A DNA stretch of 52,973 bases from an uncultured Ruminococcus sp. (lineage in GTDB: Bacteria > Bacillota > Clostridia > Oscillospirales > CAG-272). This document shows positions 33,796-42,736 of this stretch, in pieces; position 1 is the stretch's first letter; every line of letters begins with the position of its first letter. Position numbers and translations under genes: made by a program. The stretch covers positions 1 through 52,973 of the forward strand of contig CAJKRH010000008.1 of assembly GCA_905202255.1 (NCBI GenBank). The letters run 5' to 3'. The notes under the pieces are model-generated. The model saw only the letters and a program-made list of their open reading frames with translations. It did no database searches and was not told the DNA's origin.

Positions 33796-34428
33796 TCATA
33801 CCGCGCAGAAAGCGAGCGCCTTTTCCGCGCAATCGGCGGCATTTGAGGTATATGCGTCCGCACCTGTCTCGCGGCAGAAAGAATCCGTTATCGGCGCGCC
33901 GCCTATCATTATTTTCACATTATCGCGTATGCCCGCCTTTTTGCAGAGGGCGACGGTTTTCTTTACTTCGTTCACGCCGGATGAGAGCAGAGAAGAACAG
34001 CATATCACCTGCGCCGTGTTTTCCTTTGCCGCGCGGACAAAAGTCTCTGCCGGCACATCCATGCCGAGGTCGATGACGCGCAGTCCCTTGCCCTCGAGCA
34101 TTATTTTCACGAGCTCTTTGCCGATGTCGTGAAAATCGCCCTTTACCGTTCCGAGTACCACCGTGCCGAGCGATGGAATGTCACCCGCGGGGAAATAAGG
34201 GCGCAGAGCATCCATGCCCGCTTTCATCGTGCGGGAGACAAGCAAAACCTCGGGAACGAAAATCTCGTTTTTTCTGAATTTTTCGCCGACAGTATTCATG
34301 CCCGAAAGCAGTCCTTTTGAAAGAATATCCGCCGGAGGATATTCTGCGGCGGCGCGGTGTACAAGTGCTGCTACCGCTTCGCCGTCGGCGCGCTGCAGCT
34401 TTTGCGAAATTTCATCGAAAACCGACAT
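33796..34428 (-). CDS. Corrinoid (B12-binding) protein of the methyltransferase type
   Basis: This 210-residue protein has an N-terminal helical cap (~1-85, with the SKGLLSGMNTVGEKF and VPEVLLVSRTMKAGM patterns) and a B12-binding Rossmann domain with GTVKGDFHDIGKELV, in which the His near residue 100 is the lower cobalt ligand. It ends with GLRVIDLGMDVPAETFV and IGGAPITDSFC. It belongs with MtaC/MtbC/MtmC-like proteins that shuttle methyl groups. No methyltransferase gene is adjacent, which is unusual. It overlaps the upstream AraC gene by 17 bp and has its own GGAGGG ribosome site. Confidence 0.9.
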   Translation of the reverse strand: MSVFDEISQKLQRADGEAVAALVHRAAAEYPPADILSKGLLSGMNTVGEKFRKNEIFVPEVLLVSRTMKAGMDALRPYFPAGDIPSLGTVVLGTVKGDFHDIGKELVKIMLEGKGLRVIDLGMDVPAETFVRAAKENTAQVICCSSLLSSGVNEVKKTVALCKKAGIRDNVKIMIGGAPITDSFCRETGADAYTSNAADCAEKALAFCAV

Positions 34429-35200
34429 TTGCGCCCTCCTTTTCTCCGTTAGCTTCGCGGAAGTGCTTCGGCGTCATGCCTGTATTTTTGCGGAAAACTT
34501 TATTGAAATAGCTCTGGTCGGAGAAGCCGACAAGCCCCGATATCTCCGCTATGCTGAAATCGCCCGAGAGAAGCAGAAGCTTGCTTTTTTCTATGCGGAT
34601 ATCGGAGAGGAACGCATTGAATGAGGTGTGCATCTCCTCCTTGAATATGCGGCTGAGATGTGAGGCGGAAAGCGAAACCGCCTCCGCCGTATCTTCGAGT
34701 GTTATTTTATGCATATAATTGCCGCGGATGAAGGAAACTACCTTTGATATGACGGCGGAGTGTTTCGCTTCGAATATGCCGAGCACTTCTCCCGAGAAAT
34801 CGCCGAGCATTTTTGTGAGTGAAAGGCAGATATCGTCTATTGACTCGAGACGGAAAAAATCAAAAATATATTTCTGATTCATGCGGCGAAGCAGATTCTC
34901 ATCCGCGCCGCCGTCGAGTGCTGCGCGGGACATGAGCACCGTCAGCTCAAGAGCGCGCAGCTTTATCGAATCGGTATCGTATGCGCAGGAGAAGAATATA
35001 CAGCCGAGTATCTCATTGAGCAGGCGGCGCGCCGTATCGCCGTCGCCCGTGCGTATCGCCCGCAGGAGCAGTTTTTCCTTTTCATAGGGATAACCGATGG
35101 GCGAATCTATTCCCGCATCCATGCGGTTTTTTATATCGCCGAGATACCGACCTATCCCGTCCTCGCGGGTATATTTTACATTTTCGGAGGATTTTTTCAT
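34412..35200 (-). CDS. AraC-family transcriptional regulator
   Basis: This 262-residue protein has an N-terminal sensor half (residues ~15-155) that I cannot assign. The C-terminal AraC/XylS DNA-binding domain (~160-258) has two helix-turn-helix units: LEDTAEAVSLSASHLSRIFKEE and SIAEISGLVGFSDQSYFNKVFRK, closing with TGMTPKHFRE. The start at 35200 overlaps the preceding SLOG gene stop as ATGA; the longer frame to 35281 runs back into that gene. The stop overlaps the corrinoid gene by 17 bp. It probably regulates one-carbon or methyl metabolism, judged only from the neighbour. Confidence 0.9.
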   Translation of the reverse strand: MKKSSENVKYTREDGIGRYLGDIKNRMDAGIDSPIGYPYEKEKLLLRAIRTGDGDTARRLLNEILGCIFFSCAYDTDSIKLRALELTVLMSRAALDGGADENLLRRMNQKYIFDFFRLESIDDICLSLTKMLGDFSGEVLGIFEAKHSAVISKVVSFIRGNYMHKITLEDTAEAVSLSASHLSRIFKEEMHTSFNAFLSDIRIEKSKLLLLSGDFSIAEISGLVGFSDQSYFNKVFRKNTGMTPKHFREANGEKEGANVGFR

Positions 35201-35550
35201 ACGCGGATTATCCTGACGGGGATTCCTTCTTTTATCGCGTATGTGACGGTATACGCCGTGCCTTTGGAGCGGCAATCCCAAAAGGCTATGACATACTGCA
35301 CGCCGCGCACTATCTCCTCATCGCGCATGAGCGGCGCTCTCTTGCCGTGCCGCCCGTAATCCGGCTCGAGCACCGTCATTTTCAGATGGTAACGCTCGGC
35401 ATATTCCTCGGCAAGCTTGTCTGCGCCGAGCGCTCCGCCGCTGACAAGCTCCGTACAGTTGACGGGGATATATCTCTCGAGAAAAGCTATTGCCATATCG
35501 TGAATCTTATCGTATTCTATGCTGCGTGAACCGACGACGGCTATCTTCAA
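35197..35550 (-). CDS. SLOG-superfamily (YspA-like) nucleotide-binding protein
   Basis: This 117-residue single-domain Rossmann protein has the N-terminal VVGSRSI loop, the ligand-binding ELVSGGALGADKLAEEYAE motif near residues 34-53 and a C-terminal YAIKEGIPVRI. SLOG domains bind nucleotides or nucleotide-derived signals, and the family includes DprA-like and lysine-decarboxylase-like proteins; this one resembles the short YspA type. GGAGG precedes the ATG. It is the first gene of a three-gene operon with AraC and the corrinoid protein, with both junctions overlapped. Confidence 0.82.
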   Translation of the reverse strand: MKIAVVGSRSIEYDKIHDMAIAFLERYIPVNCTELVSGGALGADKLAEEYAERYHLKMTVLEPDYGRHGKRAPLMRDEEIVRGVQYVIAFWDCRSKGTAYTVTYAIKEGIPVRIIRV

Positions 35551-35736
35551 GGCAAAGCCTCCTTTTCATTTTAATTATAATAAGTATACCAAAAAGAGAG
35601 ACGATTTTCAACGCTTTTATAAAAATAAATGGATAGATGCAAAAAAATTGTTACACATAAAAAAGCGGCGGCGTCGCAAATTAAATACAGCACAGAGATG
35701 TGCGAAAATAAAGGCAGAAATAAGGAAAAGCAAACC

Positions 35737-36819
35737 ATGGCAAAAACAAAAGGCAGAAAGGCAAATTCGTTTTTTGCGCTTGCGCTGACAATATTATTTT
35801 TTCTTATGACGGGAACTTTTATAAATGAAAATCAAGGAAGTCTGCGTGCGTATTCTGAGATGCCCGTGGCAAAAGCGGGCGATATGCTGATAGCGGGAGG
35901 AATCCCTTTCGGCGTGAAGCTCCATACGGACGGCGTGCTCGTGGTCAATGTATGCGATGTACGGTGCGGCACTGCGGGCAAACGCCCCGCTATGGACGCG
36001 GGACTCAAAAAAGGTGATATGATAATATCGATAAACGGCGAGAAGATACAGTCCGGCGCACAGGTATGCAGGATATGCGAGGAGAGCGGTGGCGAGCCGC
36101 TTAAAATAACCGTGATGCGTGCCGGCAAAGCAAAGACGCTTACGGTTACGCCCGAGAAAAATTCCGAGGGCGAATACAAGCTTGGCATGTGGATAAAGGA
36201 CAGCGCCGCCGGCATAGGCACGGTGACATTCATCGACCCGAAAACGCTTATCTTCGGCGGGCTTGGGCACGGCATATGTGAAGCCTCGTCGGGCGAGCTT
36301 CTTCCTATATCATACGGCTCGGTTGAGAATGTCGTTCTCTCGGGTATCAATATAGGCAAAGCGGGCGTACCCGGCGAGCTGAAGGGTTATTTCACGGGAG
36401 ACAAGACGGGCAAGCTGATAAAAAATACCATGAGCGGCGTATACGGCGCTTTCGGCGCGATGCCGCAGGAGGTAAAGGATTCGCTTTATCCCGTCGGCTC
36501 GAAAGCCGATATTCACGAGGGCAAGGCATATATCCTCTGCACGGTGGATGACGGCGGGCGCAAATCATATGAGATAGAGATATCGGCGATAAATCAGGGC
36601 GCGCAGAGCAAGAATTTCACCGTCACCGTGACGGATGAGGCACTTATATCGGCAACGGGCGGTATAGTTCAGGGCATGAGCGGAAGCCCGATAATACAGG
36701 ACGGCAAACTCATCGGCGCCGTGACTCATGTGCTGATAGGCGACCCGAAATCGGGATACGGCATTTTCATTGAAAATATGCTTGCCGAGCTTTACGGCGC
36801 GGCGGGCATGGCGGCATAA
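35737..36819 (+). CDS. spoIVB: SpoIVB peptidase (sporulation serine protease)
   Basis: This 360-residue protein signals from the forespore to the mother cell to activate sigma-K processing in endospore formers. It has an N-terminal membrane anchor (residues ~12-28), a PDZ domain around 60-140 (DAGLKKGDMIISINGEKI), and an S55 peptidase domain. The likely His is in GLGHGICEASSGELL near 175 and the catalytic Ser in QGMSGSPIIQDGKLIGAVTHVL near 315. The start at 35737 follows TAAGGA by 10 nt; the longer frame lacks a ribosome site. spoIIE follows 249 bp downstream. Confidence 0.93.
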   Translation: MAKTKGRKANSFFALALTILFFLMTGTFINENQGSLRAYSEMPVAKAGDMLIAGGIPFGVKLHTDGVLVVNVCDVRCGTAGKRPAMDAGLKKGDMIISINGEKIQSGAQVCRICEESGGEPLKITVMRAGKAKTLTVTPEKNSEGEYKLGMWIKDSAAGIGTVTFIDPKTLIFGGLGHGICEASSGELLPISYGSVENVVLSGINIGKAGVPGELKGYFTGDKTGKLIKNTMSGVYGAFGAMPQEVKDSLYPVGSKADIHEGKAYILCTVDDGGRKSYEIEISAINQGAQSKNFTVTVTDEALISATGGIVQGMSGSPIIQDGKLIGAVTHVLIGDPKSGYGIFIENMLAELYGAAGMAA

Positions 36820-37068
36820 GGAAAAACGGCACAAGCCGGAATTTCATCGCGTAAAGAAGCAAAAAGAAACAAAAGTCAATATTTCTCCCGTCGGTGCGTG
36901 CCGATACGGTAAAAAGCGCGAAAAGGTTACAGAAAGCGCCCTACCGTTATCGACCCGCGCCGCGGCATTTTTATGATAAACTGTGTGCAGACGAAAATGC
37001 CGGAAAGAGGGCGTTTTCGCGACAAAAAAGCATCAGGCTTGTCTTTAAAGCGAGAAAGGATGGTAAAA

Positions 37069-39483
37069 ATGACAAACAGCAGGCATATGTCGGATATTTA
37101 CGGAAAGGGCAGAATGCGGGGTTCGCGATTCGGGAGCGGCGCATGGCGCGGTTTCCGCAGTGCGCTCGGTGTGATATTATATATCGCGGCGGGATTTTTC
37201 TTTTGCGGAGCGGAGCTTCCGTTCGGCGCGAGAGTGCTCGGCATAGCGATGGTATGCGGTGTTTCGCGCGGTGCGCTCGGCGTCACTTTCGGCATTTGCA
37301 CGAGGGCATTCACCGAACATTTCTATCTTGACGAAAGCGTAATGCTTATTTACGCTGTCTCATGCATTGCGGCATGCGCCGTCAGATATGCTTTCAGCTT
37401 TGCCGTGCGCACAGCCGACGATATCAGAAGAGACGGAAAAACGGCGGTGCTTTGTGATTCCGTATCGGCGCGGCTTCTGCTTTCAGCCGTGGTTGCGCTC
37501 GGCGGCGGTATCGCTTCGCTCATATACGGCGGGAGCACATTCGAGGGATATGATTTTCTGTCGCTTTTCTTCTCGGCGGTTTCGGCGGTGGTATTCACAC
37601 TGCTTTTCAGCCTTGTTTTCGAGAAAGATTACAGATTCACATCGCTCTATGATACGGGAACGGCGGCGCTTCTTTTTGCGATAGTGCTTTCGCTTCGCGA
37701 TATACATATATTCGGGCTTTCAGTTGCGCTTATCGTCGGCTTTGCGGGAACGCTCTATATCGGCTATTTCGGGCAGGCGGCGCGAGGGTGTGTTACGGGA
37801 CTGCTGATAGGCATCGCCTGCGGCGGGATATATATTCCGCTTTTTGCCGTGGCGGGGCTTGCGGCGGGAATATTCTTCTCCGCGAGCGCTCTTGCGGGCG
37901 TTGCCGTGCCGCTCGGAGTTTTCGTTTCGGGCGCGCTCATCGGCGGAAAAACGGATATTTCTTCATTTATATTTGAAATTCTGATAGGCGCGGTTCTCAT
38001 CGGGGTCCCCGCCGCCATAGGCGCACTGCCCGATATCTGCCTCTATAAAAAAGAGGGCGAACGGCTCAACTGCCGCGATATAATCGCACAGAAGAGGGAA
38101 GCGGACAATACGAAGCGCATAGAGGGAATCTCGGAAACGATGGGCTCGCTCTCGGGAGTTCTGCGCGACCTCTCGGACAAGCTCCGCGTACCCGACAGAG
38201 CCGCTGTCGAAAAAATGTGCCGCGATATCTGGAAGAGCCACTGCTCCATGTGCGACGGCGGATGCTCTCCGCTCGAACTTTGCGGCGGCGACGGCACATT
38301 TTTCGAAAAATTCACGGCGAAGCTGATGAGTGGCGGCAGAATGACGCCCGAGAAGATAGAGGGGCTTGCCGTGAGCGGCTGTAAGCGGCTTGATTATATT
38401 CTGGAGGATATAAATGCTTGTGCCGCAAAGATGATAGGCGCGGCTCTGACAAACGACAAAACGGGGCTTTTCGCCTTTGATTACGATATGGCGGCGCGCA
38501 TACTCGCCGATACGGCGGCTTACTCCGAAGGGATATGCGTGCCGGACAGGGTGCTGACGGAAAAACTCCGCCGCGCCTTTCTCTCGGCGGGACTTGCGCC
38601 CGAAAATATCGTTGTCTGCGGCACGAGAAAGAAATATATCGTTGCCTGCGGCGGCGAGCTTTCGCGTGCGCCTGTCGGTGTGGAGGATATCCATGCCATA
38701 TGCGAGCGTGTATGCGGCGGCAGGCTTTCCGCGCCCGAATTTATCATAGAAAACGGAGAGACGGCGATGACGCTCTCCTCGCTTCCGCTCTTTGAGGTGG
38801 AATACGCGGGGCGGCAGATAACGAAAGAAAACGAGGACTACTGCGGCGACAGCGTTTCCTTTGCCGAGAGCGATGAGGGATATTCCTATTGCTTCATCTG
38901 CGACGGCATGGGAAGCGGAAGGGAAGCGGCGCTGACGGCGAGAATATGCCGCATTTTCCTCGAAAAAATGCTTGCCTGCGGAAATAAAAAATCGACGACG
39001 CTCGAAATGCTGAATATGATAATCGCGGGCAAGGGCGTAGAATGCTTTGCCACGGTCGACCTGCTGGAAGTAGATCTCATGCTCGGCACGGCATCGTTTA
39101 TCAAGAGCGGCGCGACGCCCTCGTATGTGATACGCGGCGAGAGCCTCTTCAAAATAGCAAGTTCCACGGCACCCATCGGCATAATGCCGCGGCTTGTAGC
39201 CGAAATGACGGAATTTGACCTGCGCGACGGCGATATCATAGTCCTCTCATCCGACGGCATCGCGGCAAACGACACGCCGGACGGCGACGGCGGACTGTGG
39301 CTTTCGGAGCTTCTTGAGAGTGCGGACAAAAGCGACCTCGATGCGCTCGCGGGAAAGATAGCCGAGGGCGCGAAGCTTCACGAGAAGAGAAGCGACGATA
39401 TGACGGTCGAGCTTGTCCGCGTGAAAAGCATTGCGAAAAGCGCCGCAAAGGCACCCGACGAGCCTGTTCGCACGGTCGCATAG
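37069..39483 (+). CDS. spoIIE: Stage II sporulation protein E (SpoIIE phosphatase)
   Basis: This 804-residue protein has about ten N-terminal membrane helices (to ~residue 320), a central regulatory region with a cysteine-rich patch (CRDIWKSHCSMCDGGCS), and a C-terminal PP2C phosphatase. The phosphatase shows ENEDYCGDSVSF, CFICDGMGSGREAALTA, FIKSGATPSYV and IIVLSSDGIAAND. It dephosphorylates SpoIIAA and so activates sigma-F in the forespore after asymmetric division. Start 37069 has AAAGGA 8 nt upstream. The 36820-37068 gap holds no gene. It is strong evidence that this organism sporulates. Confidence 0.95.
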   Translation: MTNSRHMSDIYGKGRMRGSRFGSGAWRGFRSALGVILYIAAGFFFCGAELPFGARVLGIAMVCGVSRGALGVTFGICTRAFTEHFYLDESVMLIYAVSCIAACAVRYAFSFAVRTADDIRRDGKTAVLCDSVSARLLLSAVVALGGGIASLIYGGSTFEGYDFLSLFFSAVSAVVFTLLFSLVFEKDYRFTSLYDTGTAALLFAIVLSLRDIHIFGLSVALIVGFAGTLYIGYFGQAARGCVTGLLIGIACGGIYIPLFAVAGLAAGIFFSASALAGVAVPLGVFVSGALIGGKTDISSFIFEILIGAVLIGVPAAIGALPDICLYKKEGERLNCRDIIAQKREADNTKRIEGISETMGSLSGVLRDLSDKLRVPDRAAVEKMCRDIWKSHCSMCDGGCSPLELCGGDGTFFEKFTAKLMSGGRMTPEKIEGLAVSGCKRLDYILEDINACAAKMIGAALTNDKTGLFAFDYDMAARILADTAAYSEGICVPDRVLTEKLRRAFLSAGLAPENIVVCGTRKKYIVACGGELSRAPVGVEDIHAICERVCGGRLSAPEFIIENGETAMTLSSLPLFEVEYAGRQITKENEDYCGDSVSFAESDEGYSYCFICDGMGSGREAALTARICRIFLEKMLACGNKKSTTLEMLNMIIAGKGVECFATVDLLEVDLMLGTASFIKSGATPSYVIRGESLFKIASSTAPIGIMPRLVAEMTEFDLRDGDIIVLSSDGIAANDTPDGDGGLWLSELLESADKSDLDALAGKIAEGAKLHEKRSDDMTVELVRVKSIAKSAAKAPDEPVRTVA

Positions 39484-39490
39484 AAAACGG

Positions 39491-39520
39491 AGGATTTCGG
39501 AGATTTTCGGAGATTTTCGG
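39491..39520. repeat. Three tandem 10-mers
   Basis: AGGATTTCGG, AGATTTTCGG, AGATTTTCGG in tandem, starting 8 bp after the spoIIE stop. The short direct repeat has no evident terminator function. Confidence 0.75.
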
Positions 39521-39622
39521 AAGAAAAGCAAGATTTCCCGAGCCTATCCGCGGCTTTTCTCGGGCTAATCACGGATAATTACGGTTAATTCCGATTTTTT
39601 TCAACTTTTTTAATAAAACCTA

Positions 39623-39651
39623 TTGCATTTTGGGGGCATATCTGCTATAAT
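39623..39651 (+). promoter_or_regulatory. Promoter of the pot operon leader
   Basis: TTGCAT (39623-39628), a 17-bp spacer and TATAAT (39646-39651). It gives a transcript that starts near 39658, about 290 nt upstream of potA. Confidence 0.8.
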
Positions 39652-39656
39652 GCACT

Positions 39657-39828
39657 CGTGAATCATGAGAAGGCACGAAAATGAGGCTTTTGCCATGCCG
39701 GAAAGCGCTCTCCACTCGGGCGGCGGCATCGGCAAAAACCTCCCGCGCCTACTCGCGTTCAAAATATTTTTTGATATTGTTCACGGCGCTTTTTTTGCAC
39801 GGAAAATCTCTTTTTTCGTGCTTTTTTT
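39657..39828 (+). ncRNA. Structured 5' leader of potABCD with internal terminator
   Basis: P1: CGTGAA(T)CA (39657-39665) pairs with TGTTCACG (39778-39785). Inside it a long arm P2 pairs 39683-39694 with 39731-39742 and ATGCCG (39695-39700) with CGGCAT (39724-39729), and a small arm P3 pairs CGCG 39744-39747 with 39754-39757. This makes a three-way-junction layout. It is followed by a terminator, GCACGGAAAA/TTTTTTCGTGC plus a T run (39797-39828). GCACGAAAA at 39673-39681 is perfectly complementary to the terminator 3' arm at 39813-39821 and could act as an antiterminator. I know no named riboswitch that fits; an independent small RNA is the alternative. Confidence 0.6.
39797..39828 (+). terminator. 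Intrinsic terminator inside the pot leader
   Basis: GCACGGAAAA, loop TCTC, TTTTTTCGTGC then TTTTTTT. It lies after the promoter and about 120 bp before potA, so it would attenuate the operon. Confidence 0.75.
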
Positions 39829-39948
39829 GAAGCTTGGCGGCGAAAACTGTCGGTTATATGCGGATTTTGTTTTCCCGTCCTGTGCGTAGGCGGACTCATG
39901 TCGGTGGGCGCACGAAAATTTATTAAAAAGGTGAAAGTGAAAGAAGAA

Positions 39949-41094
39949 ATGGACGAAACAAAGGTTATTATCAGCTTAAAGAACATTTCAAAAAGCTTCG
40001 ACGACGAACAGGTACTGAAAAGTATTGACCTCGATATCCATGACAAGGAGTTTGTGACCCTGCTGGGTCCATCCGGTTGCGGAAAGACGACGACCCTGCG
40101 AATCATCGGCGGCTTTGAATCTCCCGATGAAGGCGATGTCATCTTTATGGATAAAAAGGTGAACGATGTGCCGCCGTATAAGCGGTCGGTAAATACGGTT
40201 TTTCAGAAATATGCGCTTTTTCCGCATCTCGATGTTTTCGAGAATATTGCTTTCGGTCTGCGCGTCGGGAAAGTAAAGGAAAAAGAAATAGTCGAGCGTG
40301 TTGAGGATATGCTCGCCCTCGTCAATCTGCGCGGTTTTGAACGCCGCAAGGTGGCTACGCTTTCGGGCGGTCAGCAGCAGAGAGTGGCGATAGCCCGCGC
40401 ACTCATTAACAATCCCCGCGTGCTTCTGCTCGACGAGCCGCTCGCCGCGCTTGATTTGAAACTGCGCAAGGATATGCAGAACGAGCTTAAAAATATCCAG
40501 AAGCAGACGGGAATTACATTTATTTATGTAACCCACGATCAGGAAGAGGCTCTCTCCATGTCGGATACCATAGTGGTCATGGCAAACGGCGAGATACAGC
40601 AGATAGGCACGCCTACGGATATCTACAATGAACCCGTGAACGCTTTCGTTGCGGACTTCATCGGCGAATCCAACATTCTGGACGGAACAATGCCTGCCGA
40701 CTACCTCGCGAAATTTGCAGGTCACGAATTCAAATGCCTTGACGCGGGCTTTGAAAAGAACGAGAGCGTCGATATAGTCGTCCGCCCCGAGGATGTCGAT
40801 ATAGTGGAGCCCGAAAAGGGAATGCTCCGCGGAACGGTGACCTCCGTCACCTTCAAGGGCGTGCACTATGAGATAATCGTCGATATCGGCGGTTTCAAGT
40901 GGATGATACAGACGACAGATTACTGCGCTCCCGATTCCACGATAGGTCTCTATATAGAGCCCGACGCTATCCATGTAATGAAGAAATCCGAATATTCCGA
41001 TATGTTCGGCGACTATTCCTCCTTCAGCGAGGAATTTGACGAGCTTTCCGTCGTCGACGACGAGGAAGATGACGAGGAGGCGGGAGAGGAATGA
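39949..41094 (+). CDS. potA: Spermidine/putrescine ABC importer ATP-binding protein PotA
   Basis: This 381-residue ATPase energises polyamine uptake. It has Walker A GPSGCGKTTT near residue 38, signature LSGGQQQRVAIARAL, Walker B LLLDEPLAALDLKLR, and the H-loop YVTHDQEEALS. A C-terminal regulatory OB/TOBE domain follows (DIVVRPEDVDIVEPEKG). It ends in an unusual acidic tail (DDEEDDEEAGEE). The start is not firm: ATG 39949 has only weak purine-rich sequence before it, while GTG 39931 or ATG 39898 would add a basic extension. Its stop overlaps potB as ATGA. Confidence 0.93.
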   Translation: MDETKVIISLKNISKSFDDEQVLKSIDLDIHDKEFVTLLGPSGCGKTTTLRIIGGFESPDEGDVIFMDKKVNDVPPYKRSVNTVFQKYALFPHLDVFENIAFGLRVGKVKEKEIVERVEDMLALVNLRGFERRKVATLSGGQQQRVAIARALINNPRVLLLDEPLAALDLKLRKDMQNELKNIQKQTGITFIYVTHDQEEALSMSDTIVVMANGEIQQIGTPTDIYNEPVNAFVADFIGESNILDGTMPADYLAKFAGHEFKCLDAGFEKNESVDIVVRPEDVDIVEPEKGMLRGTVTSVTFKGVHYEIIVDIGGFKWMIQTTDYCAPDSTIGLYIEPDAIHVMKKSEYSDMFGDYSSFSEEFDELSVVDDEEDDEEAGEE

Positions 41095-41915
41095 AAAAGC
41101 GTTCTTTTCTCGAGGGCTTTGCCGCGGTGCCTCATATAGTATGGGTGCTTCTTTTTATCGTAGCACCGCTTATCTTTGTCGTTTATTTCGCCTTTACGGA
41201 TAACAGCGGCAGCTTTACTTTTGACAATATAACGATGCTCTCCGATTATGCGCATATATTTCTGCTGTCGGTCTGCTTTGCGCTGATAGCGACGGCGATA
41301 TGCCTTATCATCGGTTATCCGCTTGCTTTTGTTATATCTCAGCTCTCGCCGGCAAAGCAGAAAATAATGGTGGTGCTTCTCATGCTCCCCATGTGGATAA
41401 GCCTGCTGATACGCACATATTCGCTCATGGCTCTGCTCGATAACGGCGGACTTCTCAATTCGCTCTTTGAAAGCCTCGGGCTTCCGAAAGCGAAAATAGT
41501 CGGCACATCGGGCGCGGTTATTCTCGGCATGGTATATGATTTTCTGCCGTATATGGTGCTCCCGATATACACGAGCATCTCCAAGCTCGACCCCCGCTAT
41601 ATGGAGGCGGCGCGCGACCTCGGCTGCAGCAATGCGAAAGCGCTTTTCCGCGTCACACTGCCGCTTTCTCTCCCGGGCGTCATCTCGGGAATAACGATGG
41701 TTTTCGTTCCCTCCATCAGCACATTCTATATTTCGCAGAAGCTCGGCGGAGGTTCGTTTGACCTCATCGGCGATACGATAGAGCGCCAGTTCCAAAATGT
41801 GAACACCTATCATATAGGCGCGGCGATATCTCTCGTAATGATGATACTTATTCTTATATCGGTAGCCGTGATGAACCGCTTTACCGACGGAGATGAAGGA
41901 GGTATTATCGTATGA
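41091..41915 (+). CDS. potB: Spermidine/putrescine ABC importer permease PotB
   Basis: This 274-residue inner-membrane permease has six predicted helices and the EAA coupling loop (MEAARDLGCSNAKALFRVTLPLSLPGVISG) that contacts the ATPase. The N-terminal LEGFAAVPHIVWVLLFIVAPL is typical of PotB. Its start overlaps the potA stop by four bases and its stop overlaps potC in the same way, so the four pot genes are translationally coupled. Confidence 0.93.
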   Translation: MKKRSFLEGFAAVPHIVWVLLFIVAPLIFVVYFAFTDNSGSFTFDNITMLSDYAHIFLLSVCFALIATAICLIIGYPLAFVISQLSPAKQKIMVVLLMLPMWISLLIRTYSLMALLDNGGLLNSLFESLGLPKAKIVGTSGAVILGMVYDFLPYMVLPIYTSISKLDPRYMEAARDLGCSNAKALFRVTLPLSLPGVISGITMVFVPSISTFYISQKLGGGSFDLIGDTIERQFQNVNTYHIGAAISLVMMILILISVAVMNRFTDGDEGGIIV

Positions 41916-42736
41916 AAACACTCTCGAAAATCTATATGTGGCTGATTTTCGCTCTGCTTTACGCACCGATAATCGTGCTCGTGATATTTTCTTTCAACAG
42001 AGCGGGCTCGCTCAACCATTTTTCGACATTCTCGCTCTATTGGTATAAGGAGCTTTTCCGCGATGCTCAGGCGCTGAAAGCACTCAAAAATTCACTTATC
42101 CTCGCCGTTTCGTCCTCTCTGCTTGCCACGGTGATAGGCACTTTCGCCGCGCTCGGCATAGACAGGATGAAAAGCAGATTTTTGAAAACGGCGATATCCT
42201 CGGTGACAAACATCCCGATGATGAATCCCGATATCGTGACGGGTGTTTCCATGATGCTTCTCTTTGTGGCGGCATCGGGAATGGCTTTCCTGCCGATAAA
42301 ATTCGGTCTTATGACCATGCTTATCGCACATACGACCTTTAACCTGCCGTATGTTATCCTCTCCGTGCTCCCGCGCTTCCGCAGTATGGACAGGCACCTG
42401 ACGGAGGCGGCACTCGACCTCGGATGCACACCGACAAAAACATTTTTCAAGGTGGAGCTTCCGCTGATAATGCCCGGCGTTATCTCGGGTCTCATGCTCG
42501 GTTTTACGCTCTCGCTCGATGACTTCGTAATAAGCCATTTCGTAAGCTCCCCCGATTTTCAGACCCTGCCGCTCTATGTTTACAACCAGACGGCGCACGA
42601 GGTCAAATACAGCATGTATGCGCTATGCGCACTGATGGTATTTGTGATACTCGGGCTTCTGCTCGCGGTCAATTTCGCGGGCTCGCGCGGTGAAAAATCC
42701 AAGCGCGCAAAGGCAAAGGGAGGTGCTGCAGCATGA
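41912..42736 (+). CDS. potC: Spermidine/putrescine ABC importer permease PotC
   Basis: This 274-residue second permease has six membrane helices and the EAA loop (LTEAALDLGCTPTKTFFKVELPLIMPGVISG). The run SLDDFVISHFVSSPDFQTLPLYVYNQ near the end is characteristic of PotC. It has ATGA overlaps with potB and potD. The C-terminus is a Lys/Arg-rich tail (GEKSKRAKAKGG). Confidence 0.93.
   Translation: MKTLSKIYMWLIFALLYAPIIVLVIFSFNRAGSLNHFSTFSLYWYKELFRDAQALKALKNSLILAVSSSLLATVIGTFAALGIDRMKSRFLKTAISSVTNIPMMNPDIVTGVSMMLLFVAASGMAFLPIKFGLMTMLIAHTTFNLPYVILSVLPRFRSMDRHLTEAALDLGCTPTKTFFKVELPLIMPGVISGLMLGFTLSLDDFVISHFVSSPDFQTLPLYVYNQTAHEVKYSMYALCALMVFVILGLLLAVNFAGSRGEKSKRAKAKGGAAA

Noticed and set aside
38535..39329. 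Several frames opposite spoIIE
   Set aside because: Codon-bias shadows of spoIIE without initiation sites.
39665..39889. 74-residue frame in the pot leader
   Set aside because: It has no good ribosome site and overlaps the structured RNA and its terminator; a leader peptide remains possible but is not supported.
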